Shown in pieces: positions 36,453 to 48,333 of a stretch of DNA of 64,000 nt (within the stretch, counting starts at the first letter, position 1; every line of letters begins with the position of its first letter). This stretch comes from Warburgia ugandensis (taxonomy: Eukaryota; Streptophyta; Magnoliopsida; Canellales; Canellaceae). Made by a program: the position numbers and the translations under genes. The notes beneath the pieces are model-generated. The model did no database searches, was not told where the DNA came from, and worked only from the letters and a program-made list of their open reading frames with translations. Location of the stretch: the NCBI GenBank assembly GCA_035236585.1, contig CP141128.1:33462684-33526683 (forward strand), given 5' to 3'.

Positions 36453-38197
36453 GGGACTAAATGAAGCCATGGTATTTAATAGAGTGGAATGGAGGAATAA
36501 GATTCATGTGGCCGACCCCTAATTGGGATAAGGTCTTGATGATGATGATGATGAATTAAATAATTTTTCAACAAACATTCCTTATAAGAGGTCTTAGTTG
36601 TTCTTTCATTTTATTCGAAATCATGTAAGACTTTAGTTAATATCTCCCTTAAGCAATTATAATTTCCAACTTTAACATTTAATTATTACTATTACTATTA
36701 TTGTTGTTGTTGCTTACATTTGTCGACACTACAATCTTCAATATATTTTAATGCTATCTTTCACTTTTCACATGTGTGATTCCTCAACAAAACTTGTGCC
36801 TCAACGTTATTTGTTTGTAAGTGTTTTTAATGATGGGTATCACTGCTAGATCTGTAGTGAGTGCTATACCTCGTTACCACTTTGCCTATATCAAGATACT
36901 TTTTTTCACTTCTTCGAAGCATGCTTTCTCTTTTCTTATCCTATATCGATACATTATTCAATCATTTATAATGGACATCATTGAAACCATTAAGCCTCAA
37001 TTATTGGGAGCTAGTGTAAGTATCATTGCAATAGTTGGTGCCTTCAATTTCTAAAAATTTGTCTTTCATGTGTCACCTCATACCCATCTTATGTCCTTAA
37101 TCATTATCTTAATTAACAATAAAATAGTAATCATAGCATCTAGTAAGTTATAGGAAATTCTATCACTGTTTTAGATTTTTTCCTATTTCATTTTTGCCTC
37201 AACTATAACTATTTCTAATGCTATATTATAAATTTTGAAACAACTTAGCCTAATAGGTTGACTTCCTTTAGTGAAGACTCATGCATAAGTATCCATGATG
37301 TTCCTCTTATTGTATTATATAGTTTAGGTGTTGCTTACTAATATACTAACAAGTTTATTAAGAAAATGGTTGGGTTCCCCATGTAGTTCATCCAGCATTG
37401 AGCTAGGTTCTCCATAATTACCAGTTTAATAGATCTAATATAAGTCGGGGTTATCTATTAGAGATATCATCAGAATGATCCTATATTCTCATTCTTCACT
37501 CTCATTATTATATTAATCTCATAGATTTATTTATTTATTTATTTTTATACCTACAAGGCTTAATACTTTCCTTGTTTACTCCACCACTCATAACTTCTTA
37601 ATCCTAAGAAGTTTAGACTTGATTTTGATAGGGTTCGCATCTTCCAATGCTGAAGTATTAGTTAAATCCAACTCTCTTTTTTGCCAACTTACTTATGATG
37701 CATTTCTTTCTCATTTGTTACCATTTCCTATAATAATCACCTCCAAAACTTGTATTTAGACTACTTATTCTTAATTATTCTAGTTGTACATGACTTTTGG
37801 ACATGCAAGACTGGTTGTGAAAGGGTAAACCTGTGTTCTGATACCAGATGGGATGAACTAGGTTTTTATATGCATTTTTAAACACAAAATGAATTCCTAT
37901 TGTAGGATCAATCCTTATTTGAAAACAACTTCGTGCAAACAATACAATGCTGGAGAAGGTTTCTTTTAAGCAATATAATAATAAGGAAATATTATATATA
38001 TATAACTAAAACAAAAATACATACATCCCAAATCTAGCCAGTCACAACTCCTAGTCCAACTATAATAATTACATATACATATCCAAAAGGAATAAGTCAT
38101 ATACTTACATTGATTTTAGTATGTTATGCTATTATCTTGAATCCAGATTTGCATCCACTTCGATTTGCTCTGCCTCAAGTCAAATTCTTCTAAAACC

Positions 38198-38228
38198 TAA
38201 GATATTGTAAATAATTTACAATATCTCA
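38198..38228. repeat. Conserved LTR stem-loop (T2)
   Basis: TAAGATATTGTAAAT (38198-38212) pairs with ATTTACAATATCTCA (38214-38228) with one mismatch and a one-base loop. AACAAGCTTGAACTTGTGTAG follows, like the flank of the stem-loops in T3, T4 and T5. Confidence 0.85.
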
Positions 38229-41170
38229 ACAAGCTTGAACTTGTGTAGGTACTTTCACATCTATTATAACAATTTTAAAGTCCAATTCTGAACAATATTT
38301 CAAATCATTTTTTTCATGTAGTTCTAAAGAGAGGTAGGAAACATACTTGAAACTACATATCAACCTCAAGTTACAGCTTCAAGCTAAAACATTTTTTATA
38401 ATATCAGTATAAAACACGCACGACTTTAAATTTTATGTTTTTCAAATAATTGAATCCTCTTATAATCTCACATAAATTGTAATATATATTATAACACAAA
38501 ATCACATGTATGCATAACTTGTAAACTATGTGAAAGACCCATATTATAACTTGATAAATCAAACACCATAAGATCCTCAAAATATTAAAATAGTAATAGA
38601 TTAAATTATGAATGTCGGCAATCCCAAACCAACAACATCATCATCACATGCACATATGCACCCCAGTGAACACATTAGCCGGTTAGTCATGAGTACTCAT
38701 CTAAAGACCATCGTCATACCCATCTGTATGGGGTTTCAAAATAGTAATCTCATTGCACACTATGCTCATGACGACCAGCTCATTAAAATTATGTGTCTCT
38801 GATATCAAGAGACTAGCCACCATAGCCTCTAAGGCAATTGTGGATATGTCTCAAAACGAGTGTTGTGAACACCTCCAGTGGTCATTTTTCTATCACAACA
38901 GTTGAGAAAAATAGGTGCCTCTTTGGGCACAAATACCTACCACCTTTGGTCGTTAGAGACCAAGAGAGCAAACCCGTACAACTAGCATAGTGTCCACCAG
39001 GCTCACTAGCTTGAACAAACATATATCTCAATCCAAATGTCATTATATCATATATCATACATCTCATGCAAAACCATGCATTTCTTTGACTCATCTCAAA
39101 GCATGACATTAATGCAATCTCAACTATAATCATTTCCTTTTAAAACATACAACTTCTTATAATAGAATGATCAACATCATTTTTATTTTCCATATAAAAG
39201 TATACATCATTGTTATAAAGGTACATATATATAATTCACATGTCTCATTGCAATTATTGCATTCTTTTAAAGCTAAACTAATTCAACATGATAAAATATT
39301 AATTTATAATAGTCAAGTAGTCTTAGATCGAAAGCATGATAATCAAATGATTTGATTATTTGAAATCTACATATTTTAATGAAGCTGATAACATGCTCAA
39401 AATCCCAATGGCAAATAGATGTTAAAATTACCTACCTCAAATAAGGTTATCCCAATCCTCGAAATGCTCAATATGCTTAGTTCGTACTAGTTAGCATCTC
39501 TGTCAATACATGTATATTACAATGTGATTTATCTTACTTATGATTTCTTAATTGTGACTTATTTAATCTTTGATCACCATTAACATAATGATCCTGCTTT
39601 TGGGACTTTCTAATCATATGTACTCCTCTTTATTTTTGTTGTAATGTCAAATCTTGGTCATTGATTAAAGATCAGTAGTTCAGATCATCTAATTGTCCTC
39701 GATTCTTATTACTATCTTACTTATAGATAGTTTATTTCATATCTCAATTTTTTATTTATTAATCAGACGGTTAGGTTGAACTCTGATCTATCAAATCTAT
39801 AGTTCCAAGTCACCCTAACATCAAATCTTCGAATCTAAGGTCATCAAAACAATCTAACTAGTAGATTAATCTTAATACTTACATAAATAGTTCAATTATT
39901 CTTAGTAAGGTTTAATACATCCTATTCTTATTGGTTTTCTAAATTTTCTATAATTCATTAGACATAAGTAAGATATAATGAAATTTAACTTATTTAAATA
40001 AGACTCAATAGCGGTCTTACCTATGATAACTTAAACCCATGTATGATGTTGTATCTGACCTGGCCTGATCAGGTTTGTTTATTTTTTATCAAAAAATTCA
40101 AGAATGAACGACTTAGATCATGTTTGATCTATAGTCAAATCTAAATGGAAGCTTAGATCGGTGGCTAATCTAGGTGTTACATAGTTGATCATGAGTTAGA
40201 TCGTCTTAAAAGGATGGATCAGGTGCAGATCTAACATCTAATGGCTGATTGACGGTAAGATTTTGATAAAAGAGCCAGATTGGTATCTTATCTCAATTTT
40301 TGTGATTGATTAACATTTGGATCATGTGGGGGTTTGTGGATTTGATCATGAACGTGGGCTAGATGATGATGGATGGTTAGATCTAATGTTAATTGATCAG
40401 ATCCATGGTTTTCATTCTATTCGACTGCCTAGATCTATATTCAAGTTTATTTGGATGATCTAACTATTACATCAATCTATTTACTTGTCTAAATCATTTA
40501 ATTAATCAAATTCTATGGTCTGATCACTTTTGATCTGATGGATCTAAGTGAAAATTTTCTTAGATTCCTGAAGATATAGAAATACATATGACGTTATCAT
40601 GTTTGCATATCCTAAATTTGAGTTTCCAATAATTACATATCTAATTTGACCTATGGACAAATATCCAAGCATACGTATCGATTTAAAATGTGTTACATCC
40701 TAAATTCTATTACATAATTATGTTTGTGTCGTCAAGACAAATCCAATTGATGTCTCAAATAAAAAATTGGTTTATATTGCTCTTTGAATTAAAAATATAA
40801 TTGTAGATAAATTGTAATGGTTCAAATTGAATCTAGATAAAAACAGTGTAAAACTGCATTGCCAGGACACACTGCATCTATGACACACTTCCAGGACACA
40901 CACGGGTGCGTCTCTGTCACTAGGACACACGGGCGTCCTTTTGCGACCATGAATAGAGCACACAGCAACTGCACGCACATCTGCTAAGGTGCATCCTGGG
41001 CGCAATGTCCATCAGGGATGAAGCATTTGGACGATCTCTTCCTTTCCCCTTTGATCTACAATCTAGATGGTCTTAAAATTTGATTGTTTTCACCATTCCT
41101 AAGATTTTGAGGGTCCAAGAATTCAATGAACGGCTTAGATCATCCATCTGAGCTATCTTTAAGATGCGTT

Positions 41171-41680
41171 TTCTACTGTGACATGGTTTTCCTTAATTGA
41201 ACTTTGTCGGCTGAAAAAAACTAGTCTAGCTAGTGATAAAAGAGGGAAAATGGGGATAAAAGAAAGAGGAAAGAGGAAAGAAAGGAGAAAGAGGAAGAGA
41301 AGGGTTTACTTATCTAGTCGGTGGGAAAATTTCTTCAAAACGTGTGACTTTTGCCGGAGAAAGAGAAGAGAAAAGGGAGGTTTTACTAGTGAAAAGCAAC
41401 GGAATAGGGGGCGAGGGATATTCTACTATGACATAGTTTTCCCCAATTGAACTTTGCCAGTTAGAAAAAACCAGTCTGGCTAGAAAAAACCATTCTAGCT
41501 AGTGAGGAAAGAGAAAAAAATAGGGAGGCAAAAAAAGAGAGAAAAGAGGGAGGAAGAGAAGGGTTTACCTTTTTGGGTGGTGGAAAAAGTCATCCGTAAA
41601 GTGTGACTTTTGCATAAGAAGTAGAAGAGAAAAGGGGGGTTTTGCTAGTGAAATGCAATGGAATAGGGGGTGAGGGACAT
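41171..41680. repeat. 250-base tandem duplication in T2 LTR 3
   Basis: Both units start with TTCTACT(G/A)TGACAT(G/A)GTTTTCC, run through an AG-rich tract and TGTGACTTTTGC, and end at GGAATAGGGGG(C/T)GAGGGA. LTR 1 and LTR 2 have one unit. The second unit is closer to LTR 2 in wording. Confidence 0.8.
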
Positions 41681-42116
41681 AAAACGTGTCGAAACATGAT
41701 GGGGGTGGTTGCAATAGGGTTGCTCTACCCGTCGGTGGTCTGCCCTTATCACTGGTAGGCGCTTGATCACCGGCCTATTTTTCTGGCGAGGGAGTTAGAG
41801 GCACATAGGTGACGTGGTAGTGTGGGTTGTAGGGGGTGCCATTACAAAAATTGCCCCTCCATTTTAAACACTTTTCTATTTTAAAAACATCTAAATGGGC
41901 CTATTTTAAAATTATTAAAATGCCCCTATTATTAAAAATCTTATAACTTTCTTATCCAGACTCCATTTGTAGCATTATTAGTGTCATTGAATGCTGTTTT
42001 TTAGTACAATCTAATTATTAAGGCTTCTATAAAAAGCTCATTCATGAAATTTTATCTTATCCCTTTTTTGTAATAAAATTTGAATAAAATAAGCTTTTAG
42101 ATTTTGGGTTATTACA

Positions 42117-43984
42117 TAGATTTTCAATTTTCATTTAGAAAGGCATCCAATGAGAGCTTAAAGTCTGCTACTTGTCATTGTTCATGTGAACAGTAATAGT
42201 ATTTTGCTTATGTTTTAAACTTAAATTTTTCTTTAATTTCTTTTGTTTTTTAATTGATTCAAAGCATTGATGATGTTATAATTTGTGTTAAGAAGTTATA
42301 TATCAGTTTTTAGTGAGAAATCAATGTCTAAAATTTTGAATTTCATTGAAGAAGATTAAGAGGTACTATTGCACAGGTTAGTGAATAAGGTATGTTTGCA
42401 AATTGAATATTTCACTACTCTTTAGTTTTTATTACAATCTAACTTAGCATTAGATTCCTTGTTGTCAAATTGTCTTAGATGCTAAGTTTCACTAAAAATT
42501 TTGATCAAAAAGTCATTGAACTTAGTGGCTAAAGTTAGCAACTTAATCACGTCAACATGTGTGAAGGGTAATATTGAAATTTCAAAAAAACTAATAGGAA
42601 AGGAGGATGAAAAACTAACATAAGGAAAATTTTATAAAGCTCACGAAAACTAAATAACAAATTTGAAAAACTCAAAAAATGTTAGTTTTTTTGCAAAATG
42701 CCAAAATATAATTAATTCATGTAAATTTCCCCACTTTCCCATCTCAATTCTTCTTTCCCCTCCATTCTTAAGCTTTTAATTGAGTTTATAATCTTAAGCT
42801 CATAATCATGAAATCATGTAAATCAATCTTAAGTTTTAAATTAAGTTTATAATAAGTGTATTAGCGTCTTATATTCTCAAATCTGATTTTTATTATATGG
42901 GATATGTTGGTTATTATGATTGTAATCTCCTTTTCAAATTTCAATATGGATCCTAATTAGTATTTAATTTGAGGTACATTCTAAGTTTAGGTGTATAATA
43001 TGAACTTGGATGTACAATCTGTATTTCATGTGTGATCTATATAACAATTTGTATTATTTTTTAGAGACTTTGTTTTGTTAAGATTTTCAATCAAACTAAA
43101 TTGATTATTTGAATGTCATTTTAAGATATATATTCAAATTTTGTAAAATCAGATTTAGGGGATCAAGACGACATTGAATGTTATATTCTATATTTTTCCA
43201 ACTCTATATACTTTCATTATTCAATTTTATATTTATATGATCCAGCATGAAAATTTATACTATGTCCAATAAAGTAATGTGTGAATATAATTAGTTATTT
43301 GAATGCACAGTTTGTCAAGTAAATCACATAGCATACATTAAATGTGTAAGTCTAAAAAATGGGGAAGACTATCAAATTTTTGTTATGAATGATGACACTT
43401 GGATATTTTAAATGCATTTTAGCTACAAAAAAATTGTCTAAAAAATCTGGGTCATTACAGGTTACTAATTTTGACTTATTTGTTATTGCTAAAATAGCAT
43501 CCACAAGAATATGAAGAATAGTCTTAACTTGAGCATGTATGGAACCCCAAAATCATCCTAACTATAAGACTACTTATGCAATTTTTGGGCTAGTTTTTAA
43601 TACTAATTTTAGGGCCTTTTCCTGTGCATGGTGGGCATGCAATGTTTTTTTTATTCTTATGGAGCACACATTCAAGGCTCATTGATGGAAATCATCAACA
43701 AGTAAATATGCCCTTTATTTCATTCATTATAATAGTTGGATAGTTGATAACTATTCTATTGATTCATATTTAATGCTTTTTTACTTATATGTGGTGCATG
43801 GTATAAATGGGCCAAGATGGAAGACATTAACCACACAACAAAACTCATGTGAAAAAGGTCAAGGTAAGGTTTATTGGTTTTCTAGTATAATTTAGAACTT
43901 AAAGATATGATTAGACATGATATTTGAAACCTTTTCTTATCATCATTCTTATAGTTTTCTACATTTCCTGAATGACTCCAATGA
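42117..43984. other. AT-rich DNA with a possible LTR terminus at 43460
   Basis: No open frame or RNA gene was seen. At 43446-43460 the string ATCTGGGTCATTACA resembles the sense-3' terminus of the T2/T3 LTR group, so part of this tract may be another plus-oriented LTR fragment. No start or target duplication could be confirmed. The last few hundred bases may be intron of the AMP deaminase fragment that follows. Confidence 0.4.
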
Positions 43985-45623
43985 TGAATGTCTCAATTGA
44001 TGTCTTGTGGCCGATTGGGAAGCAAGAGTTACTCCCAATTAGATCTAGATTACACAAGTTCATCACTCAGCATGCATGAATCAGAAACATTTGTTGAGGC
44101 TTGTAAAGTTAAAGTTGAGGAAAGAAACCGATGAGGTACTCAATGTAGATATCTTACCCATACACTTCTAGTCTTTTCTTGGGTTACCATAGATTGTCTC
44201 TACCTAAAGGTGTAGTATTGCTAATGTTGGAAGCTCTTCGTTTCCACATCCTTTTATACAAGTTATGATGTTTTGAGATGGGACATATTTGATACTGAAG
44301 GAAGTTTTCAAGAGCCTAGACTTGACCAATAGTATGCAATTTAATTTTACCTTTTCAGTTATCATATTATTTTTTTCCTTTTTTATCCTAAGGTATTAAT
44401 CATCATAATTTGATTCTATTCCTTTGGAGCAGGTATGCCCAAATGTTGATGTGTTAGATGTTCATGCAGACAAGAGTACCTTCCATTATTTTGATAAGTT
44501 CAATCTCAAGTACAATCCTTGTGGTCAAAGTAGGCTTAGGGAGATTTTCTTGAAGTAAGACAATCTTATCTAAGGTAAGTTGTTCATTTTGGATGTCTTT
44601 CCTTCAGTGATATTTGTGTGCAGATCATTTTATGTGACTTGTCATTCTATCATCATCATCAAGACCTTACCCAATTACTTAAAAGGCTACTTTAACTTAG
44701 AAGTTGTTACCTTCGACACATTGTAGGGTCTAATCAAGAGTATCTAGTTATAATATTATATATAACCTAGAACAGACAATTAAATTCTAAATTCTTTTGG
44801 AATTTCTTCTAACTTTGTACTCTAAGTTTATAACAAACATCACATTAAATAAAATATCGATTTGTCCATACAATTAAGCAAATTCATTGACTCTTAGATC
44901 TTCCTTTATGAGGAATGCATATCAGGGGTACTTGATAAACCAAATAAGCACTCTTATTAGCAGCTTTCATTATTTTTCTTACTAAAACTACATCCTAAGT
45001 AATTCTCTTATCCTTGTTGCATTCTTGTTCCACCCTTATAGTGGTCATCAATGGTATTGTATCAAGTGTACGTGTCAATTTTTTTAAGGATTCCTTAGCT
45101 TTCTATCATAGGCAGAAAAGTGAAAAACAGAGTTTGTGCTTGCATACGTAGTTTATGACAATCATGAAAGAAATATTTTTCCATTATAAGCCGGAATGGA
45201 ACAAGTATAGGGTCTTAATCATGACATCACAGAAACATCCTAGGAGCAAGCTAAAAATTGTTACCCTGCTGTATGTTGTTTTAAAATGTTTCATATGCTT
45301 GTGATGCAGTCTTGGAACATGCATCTTGAATTCAATGTCAGCAATTGGCTTGAGCATCTTCCCCATATTCTATCATTAGTTTTCATTTAGAATTCATTTA
45401 TTATAATGTATCTTCCTGGCATCATTTCTTTTTGTTGTTTACTTTAATAAATGCACTATGTTGGTTGCAATTGAATTCTTTTAAAAGACCATTCGGTGTT
45501 TTGTTCCCTTTGCCGTAGACTACTATTTCAAGAAAATTTTACATTTCCTTACTATCTAATAGGTTATTTCCTTATGAGCTTACAAAGCAAGTCTTCTCTG
45601 ATCTTGCTGCAAGTAAATATCAG
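43985..45623 (+). pseudogene. AMP deaminase gene fragment, introns retained
   Basis: Four exon-like blocks in order match plant AMP deaminase (FAC1/AMPD), which converts AMP to IMP in the cytosol. About 43985-44135 gives VHHSACMNQKHLLRLVKLK (zinc-site region) and ends at a GT donor. 44263-44331 gives DGTYLILKEVFKSLDLT. 44433-44574 gives [15 protein letters not shown] and [19 protein letters not shown], between AG and GTAAGT. 45563-45623 gives ELTKQVFSDLAASKYQ, between TAG and GT. Introns are kept, so this is a DNA-level copy, not a retrocopy. Damage: one extra base and a His-to-Gln change before VHH in block 1, a TGA for Arg in block 2, two TAA codons where Gln is usual in block 3, and a one-base loss in block 4. 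The rest of the ~800-residue protein is absent. The three stops fit C-to-T change, as expected in methylated DNA. Confidence 0.88.
44651..44677 (-). mobile_element. Tiny LINE 3'-tail remnant
   Basis: Read on the minus strand it is TAATTGGGTAAGGTCTTGATG with further GATs, almost the same as the last 30 bases of the LINE ending at 36553. It lies in an intron of the AMP deaminase fragment. This looks like an extreme 5' truncation of the same LINE group. Confidence 0.7.
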
Positions 45624-45976
45624 GTGCTTTGTCTTGTAGATCCTTGTAAAGTTGTTTGTAAGCTTACATGCAATAGCAATCCTTTTCTTAGTTGTATACA
45701 TTGTTATTTAGTTAGTATGAAATAAAAGAATTGTGTGTAGATATTGGAAATCTTTATGGTTTTATTTATTATTTGGATTTATTATACAAAAACACTAGAA
45801 AAATCCATAAGAGGATACTTAAGTATCCTTGTGATTCTTATCCTCTTTGAGATTCATTATTCTGAATATTTAAGTGAAGCATCCTTTCACATTGAAACCA
45901 ATTCTTGCTTATGAGAACTCCCAAAATACTTCTAGCACAAGTTACACGTGGATAACTCAAATTGGTTGTCTGATTT
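45624..45976. other. AT-rich spacer after the AMP deaminase fragment
   Basis: No further AMP deaminase exon (for example the MAEYRISIYGRK block that should follow) was found here or beyond. Confidence 0.5.
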
Positions 45977-46399
45977 CTATCTTATATTAAAGAAAATATA
46001 AGATAAATTTTCAAAATTGTCTTATAAATTTTGGAAAATATAAGACTATTTTTGAAGAACCATCATATATTATTAGAATATAAGATAGTGTTTGGAAAAC
46101 CATATTATAAAATAAAGAAAAACATATTACGGTTTTTCTAAAACCATCTTATATTCTATTTAATAGAAGATGGTTTTTTAGAAACCATCTTATATTCTAT
46201 ATAATATCATATGGTTTTTTCAAAAATTGTCTTATATTAACAGTAGAATATAAGATAATAAAGAAAAACAAAATACACTTTTTCTAAAATCATCTTATAT
46301 TTTCCAAAGTTTGTAAGACAATTTTGAAAAACCTATTGTTATATTTTATGTAATATAAGATAGTTTTGAAACCATCTTATGCTTTTCTTTATTAGATGG
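45977..46399. mobile_element. Foldback MITE-like element (~420 bp)
   Basis: The whole tract folds back on itself. The outer arm CTATCTTATATTAAAGAAAA.. at 45977 pairs with the end at 46399. An inner arm at 46008-46045 pairs with 46293-46330 at 36 of 38 positions. The centre repeats CATCTTATATTCTAT-like strings in both orientations. It has no coding capacity. Long imperfect terminal inverted repeats fit a MITE or foldback element, but no target duplication was identified, so the superfamily is open. Confidence 0.75.
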
Positions 46400-46857
46400 C
46401 TAGGTATAAGAAGGTTTTTTTAACTATGTTGTAAATAAGCTTTTTCATCTTAAAAATCACTCAATGTAGTAGTGAAGGTTGCTATAGGAGCTAAAGTTAA
46501 ACACATGGATCTTCCATTTCTATCAAGTCCTAAAAGAGAAGCAATTCTGGTGACATATGGGTTAGTGACACTTTGAGACTCAATGCCTTAGTCGATGCTT
46601 GTGTCCATTTGGTTGAACAGCCAATGGATTTGAATCGTAGATTTGTAATCAAATAGTCTAGATTAGACTTAATTCACACACACCAACACACACACATAGA
46701 GACAAGATTTATGTGGTTTGACTTGCCCACCTACATCCACAGGAGGAAGAGCCAAATCACTAATCTAATTAAATTACAATCGAGGAGCAGGAGGATTGAA
46801 TCCTCACTCTACTCAGTCACTCACTGACTCATACACTCTCTGGCTCTCTGGCTCTCT

Positions 46858-46858
<1 letters not shown>

Positions 46859-46947
<89 letters not shown>
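46859..46947. repeat. (CT)n microsatellite
   Basis: About 44 CT dinucleotides, preceded by three CTCTCTGG units. It falls in what appears to be the LTR of the copia fossil, a common place for such expansions. Confidence 0.95.
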
Positions 46948-46950
<3 letters not shown>

Positions 46951-47004
46951 ATCTTCGTATGTAGATCCATTTCCTTTGTATACAATCATGATTAGTTTAT
47001 CCCC

Positions 47005-47012
47005 TATTTATA
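47005..47012 (-). promoter_or_regulatory. Possible copia LTR TATA box
   Basis: TATAAATA on the minus strand within CCCTATAAATAGGGG, at a plausible distance inside the LTR-like tract. Confidence 0.45.
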
Positions 47013-48333
47013 GGGTTTTCATGATTTGATTCGTCAAGATTTATAGCACTGCAAATCTTAGTTCCAGAGCCAATAATATCCAAGTTGATCGGGTAGCACC
47101 TATTTTGTGTTCTTATATGGCGGCATGTAGCAGAATGTTGTTCCATCTACTGCTCCTTCACATGGTTATGGATTGCTGTCCCATCTACTGCTCCTTTACA
47201 TGGGTATGGACCCATCAATTTGTGCCCTCCATACCCATGGGAGGAGAATGTATTGTGTCTTTTCAGCTAGAATTTATTTCGACTGTCTCTACATAGCACT
47301 ATCTTCTCATGTGTTTCCACTTTCATGAAGATGTTCACTTACTTCTCGTTGGTATGGATTTTCTTCAACTTTGACTGTAATTGTTCTATCACTTTAGGTA
47401 TCCAGTGATAGTAAACATTAATGTGCTTCATTCATATATGATACATTGAATTTTTGCTCAAGTCTAGAGCACTTTAACTATCATAATGTATTGTGTATTC
47501 TTTCTATGTAATACCAAGTTCTTGGAGAAATCACTTCAACCGCAACATCTCCTTACTAGCTTCTGCTATGGCAATGTACTATGCTTATGTTGTTGACAAA
47601 GTGACACACTTGTATAATTTGGGCTACCAAAATATAGCTCTCCAACAAAAGTGAATAAGAATCTTGATGTTGATTTCTGCCATCTAAATCTCCTACCATG
47701 TCTAAATCAATTTATCATTCCAAGACTGATTCTCTCATCCAAAACACAAGCATAGTCAAGATGTACTCTCAAGATACCTGAAAATCCACTTCACTACTTT
47801 CCAATGATCTCTTCTTAAATTGGACAATAATCTACTTACAATAAATACTACATGAGTAATGTTTGGTCTTATACACACCATTGTGCACATCAATTTCCTA
47901 ACTATTAAAGTGTATGGTACCACTAACATCTTTTCTTTCTCTTGTTCTGAAGAACGACAGGTATTCTTGCTCAGCTTGAAATGGTTACCAAGTAGAGTGT
48001 TGATTGGCTTGTTATTATCCATGTAGATACTCTTGATTACCCATTAAACATACTTCTACTATGACAAATGCAATTTCTTTGCTTTCTTGTCACGAGTATC
48101 CTCATGCCAAAAATTTGTTGAGCTGAACCTAAGTCCTTCATATCAGAAAACTTGCATGATTCCTTCTTTAGCTTGATGATCATATCTACATCTTGACTGA
48201 CTATCAACATATCATTCACATAGAGTATGAGTATGACAAATTTTCCCAAAGGGAATCTCTGCACATATTTGCACCAGTCTGTTGCAGTTCTCTTGTACAC
48301 ATGACTTGTCATAAATGAGTCAAACGTCTTATA

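Larger units (their letters stand above)
33048..36553 (+). mobile_element. 5'-truncated LINE with (GAT)n tail, split by T1 solo LTR
   Basis: An 18-base target duplication with one mismatch flanks the unit (33030-33047 and 36554-36571). The right end is a GATGATGATGATG tail, as in a common plant LINE group. The C-terminal end of the reverse-transcriptase ORF is at about 33392-33732: RPAMLYGS, then LSVAEMRMLRWMSGKTR, RLRWFGHVQRRP and RGRPKRTW. It resumes after the solo LTR with FNRVEWRNKIHVADP at about 36480-36525, so the insertion split a once continuous ORF end. Only about 0.78 kb of LINE remains, and it cannot be active. The left 300 bases hold two copies of a stem-loop that are not usual for the ORF. 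Confidence 0.9.
32925..37848 (-). mobile_element. T2 internal region 2, carrying LINE and solo LTR
   Basis: The T2 parts are 32925-33047 and 36554-37848. They match internal region 1 but the region is shorter overall. The left edge carries the complement of AAGGGGAAAGAA (a purine tract) and the right edge TTCTGATACCA, the complement of the initiator-Met primer site. No coding motifs were found. The LINE and, within it, a T1 solo LTR interrupt it. Confidence 0.75.
22228..42116 (-). mobile_element. T2 head-to-tail array: LTR-internal-LTR-internal-LTR
   Basis: Three related LTRs (22228-26873, 29537-32924, 37849-42116) and two related internal regions alternate in one orientation. Each LTR ends on the plus strand with GGTTATTACA or a variant. 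It is followed by a pyrimidine tract and CATCCT, the complement of the AGGAYGAAA..purine-tract motif that precedes the 3' LTR of Del/Tekay elements. Each internal region ends with TAATACCA or TGATACCA, the complement of the initiator-Met primer site TGGTATCAGA. The array therefore reads on the minus strand. No coding potential is visible, as in large non-coding LTR derivatives. The arrangement is that expected after unequal recombination between LTRs. LTR divergence by eye is above 10 percent, so it is old. Confidence 0.8.
37849..42116 (-). mobile_element. T2 LTR 3 (4268 bp)
   Basis: It starts TGGGATGAACTAGG and ends TTTTGGGTTATTACA. This is the most complete T2 LTR, holding the stem-loop (38198-38228), the conserved block (about 38945-39000), the GGACACA-rich block (about 40860-40940) and a 250-base tandem duplication (41171-41680). 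No second-side target duplication can be assigned because the far LTR of the array is incomplete. Non-coding. Confidence 0.8.
46570..47290 (-). mobile_element. Probable 3' LTR of the copia fossil
   Basis: It lies directly after the polyprotein end in minus-strand reading. It contains a minus-strand TATA box and a TTTATGTGGTTTGACTTGCC stretch on the plus strand of a kind often seen in copia LTRs. Exact ends were not found, as the other LTR is absent. Confidence 0.5.
46570..48333 (-). mobile_element. Ty1/copia fossil (Tork/Tnt1-like), 3' part
   Basis: On the minus strand the reverse-transcriptase end and RNase H region of a copia polyprotein are recognisable: PLGKFVILILYVN, KKESCKFSDMKDLG, NHFKLSKNTC, RPNITHVVFIVSRLL, HWKVVKWIFRYLEST and then LSTTQAEYIAIAEASKEML. 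Wording is closest to the Tork/Tnt1 branch. An LTR-like tract follows at about 46570-47290. The upstream part is cut off at 48333 by the T4 LTR. The fossil has several breaks and is old. Confidence 0.85.

Noticed and set aside
42117-43460. Possible further solo LTR ending ATCTGGGTCATTACA with GGTTA flanks
   Set aside because: A GGTTA also precedes 42112, but the sequence after it does not start with a TG terminus and overlaps the end of T2 LTR 3, so the match may be chance.
46859-46947. CT repeat considered as a regulatory GAGA-type element
   Set aside because: A pure dinucleotide run inside a dead copia LTR is simply a microsatellite. Nothing supports a role.
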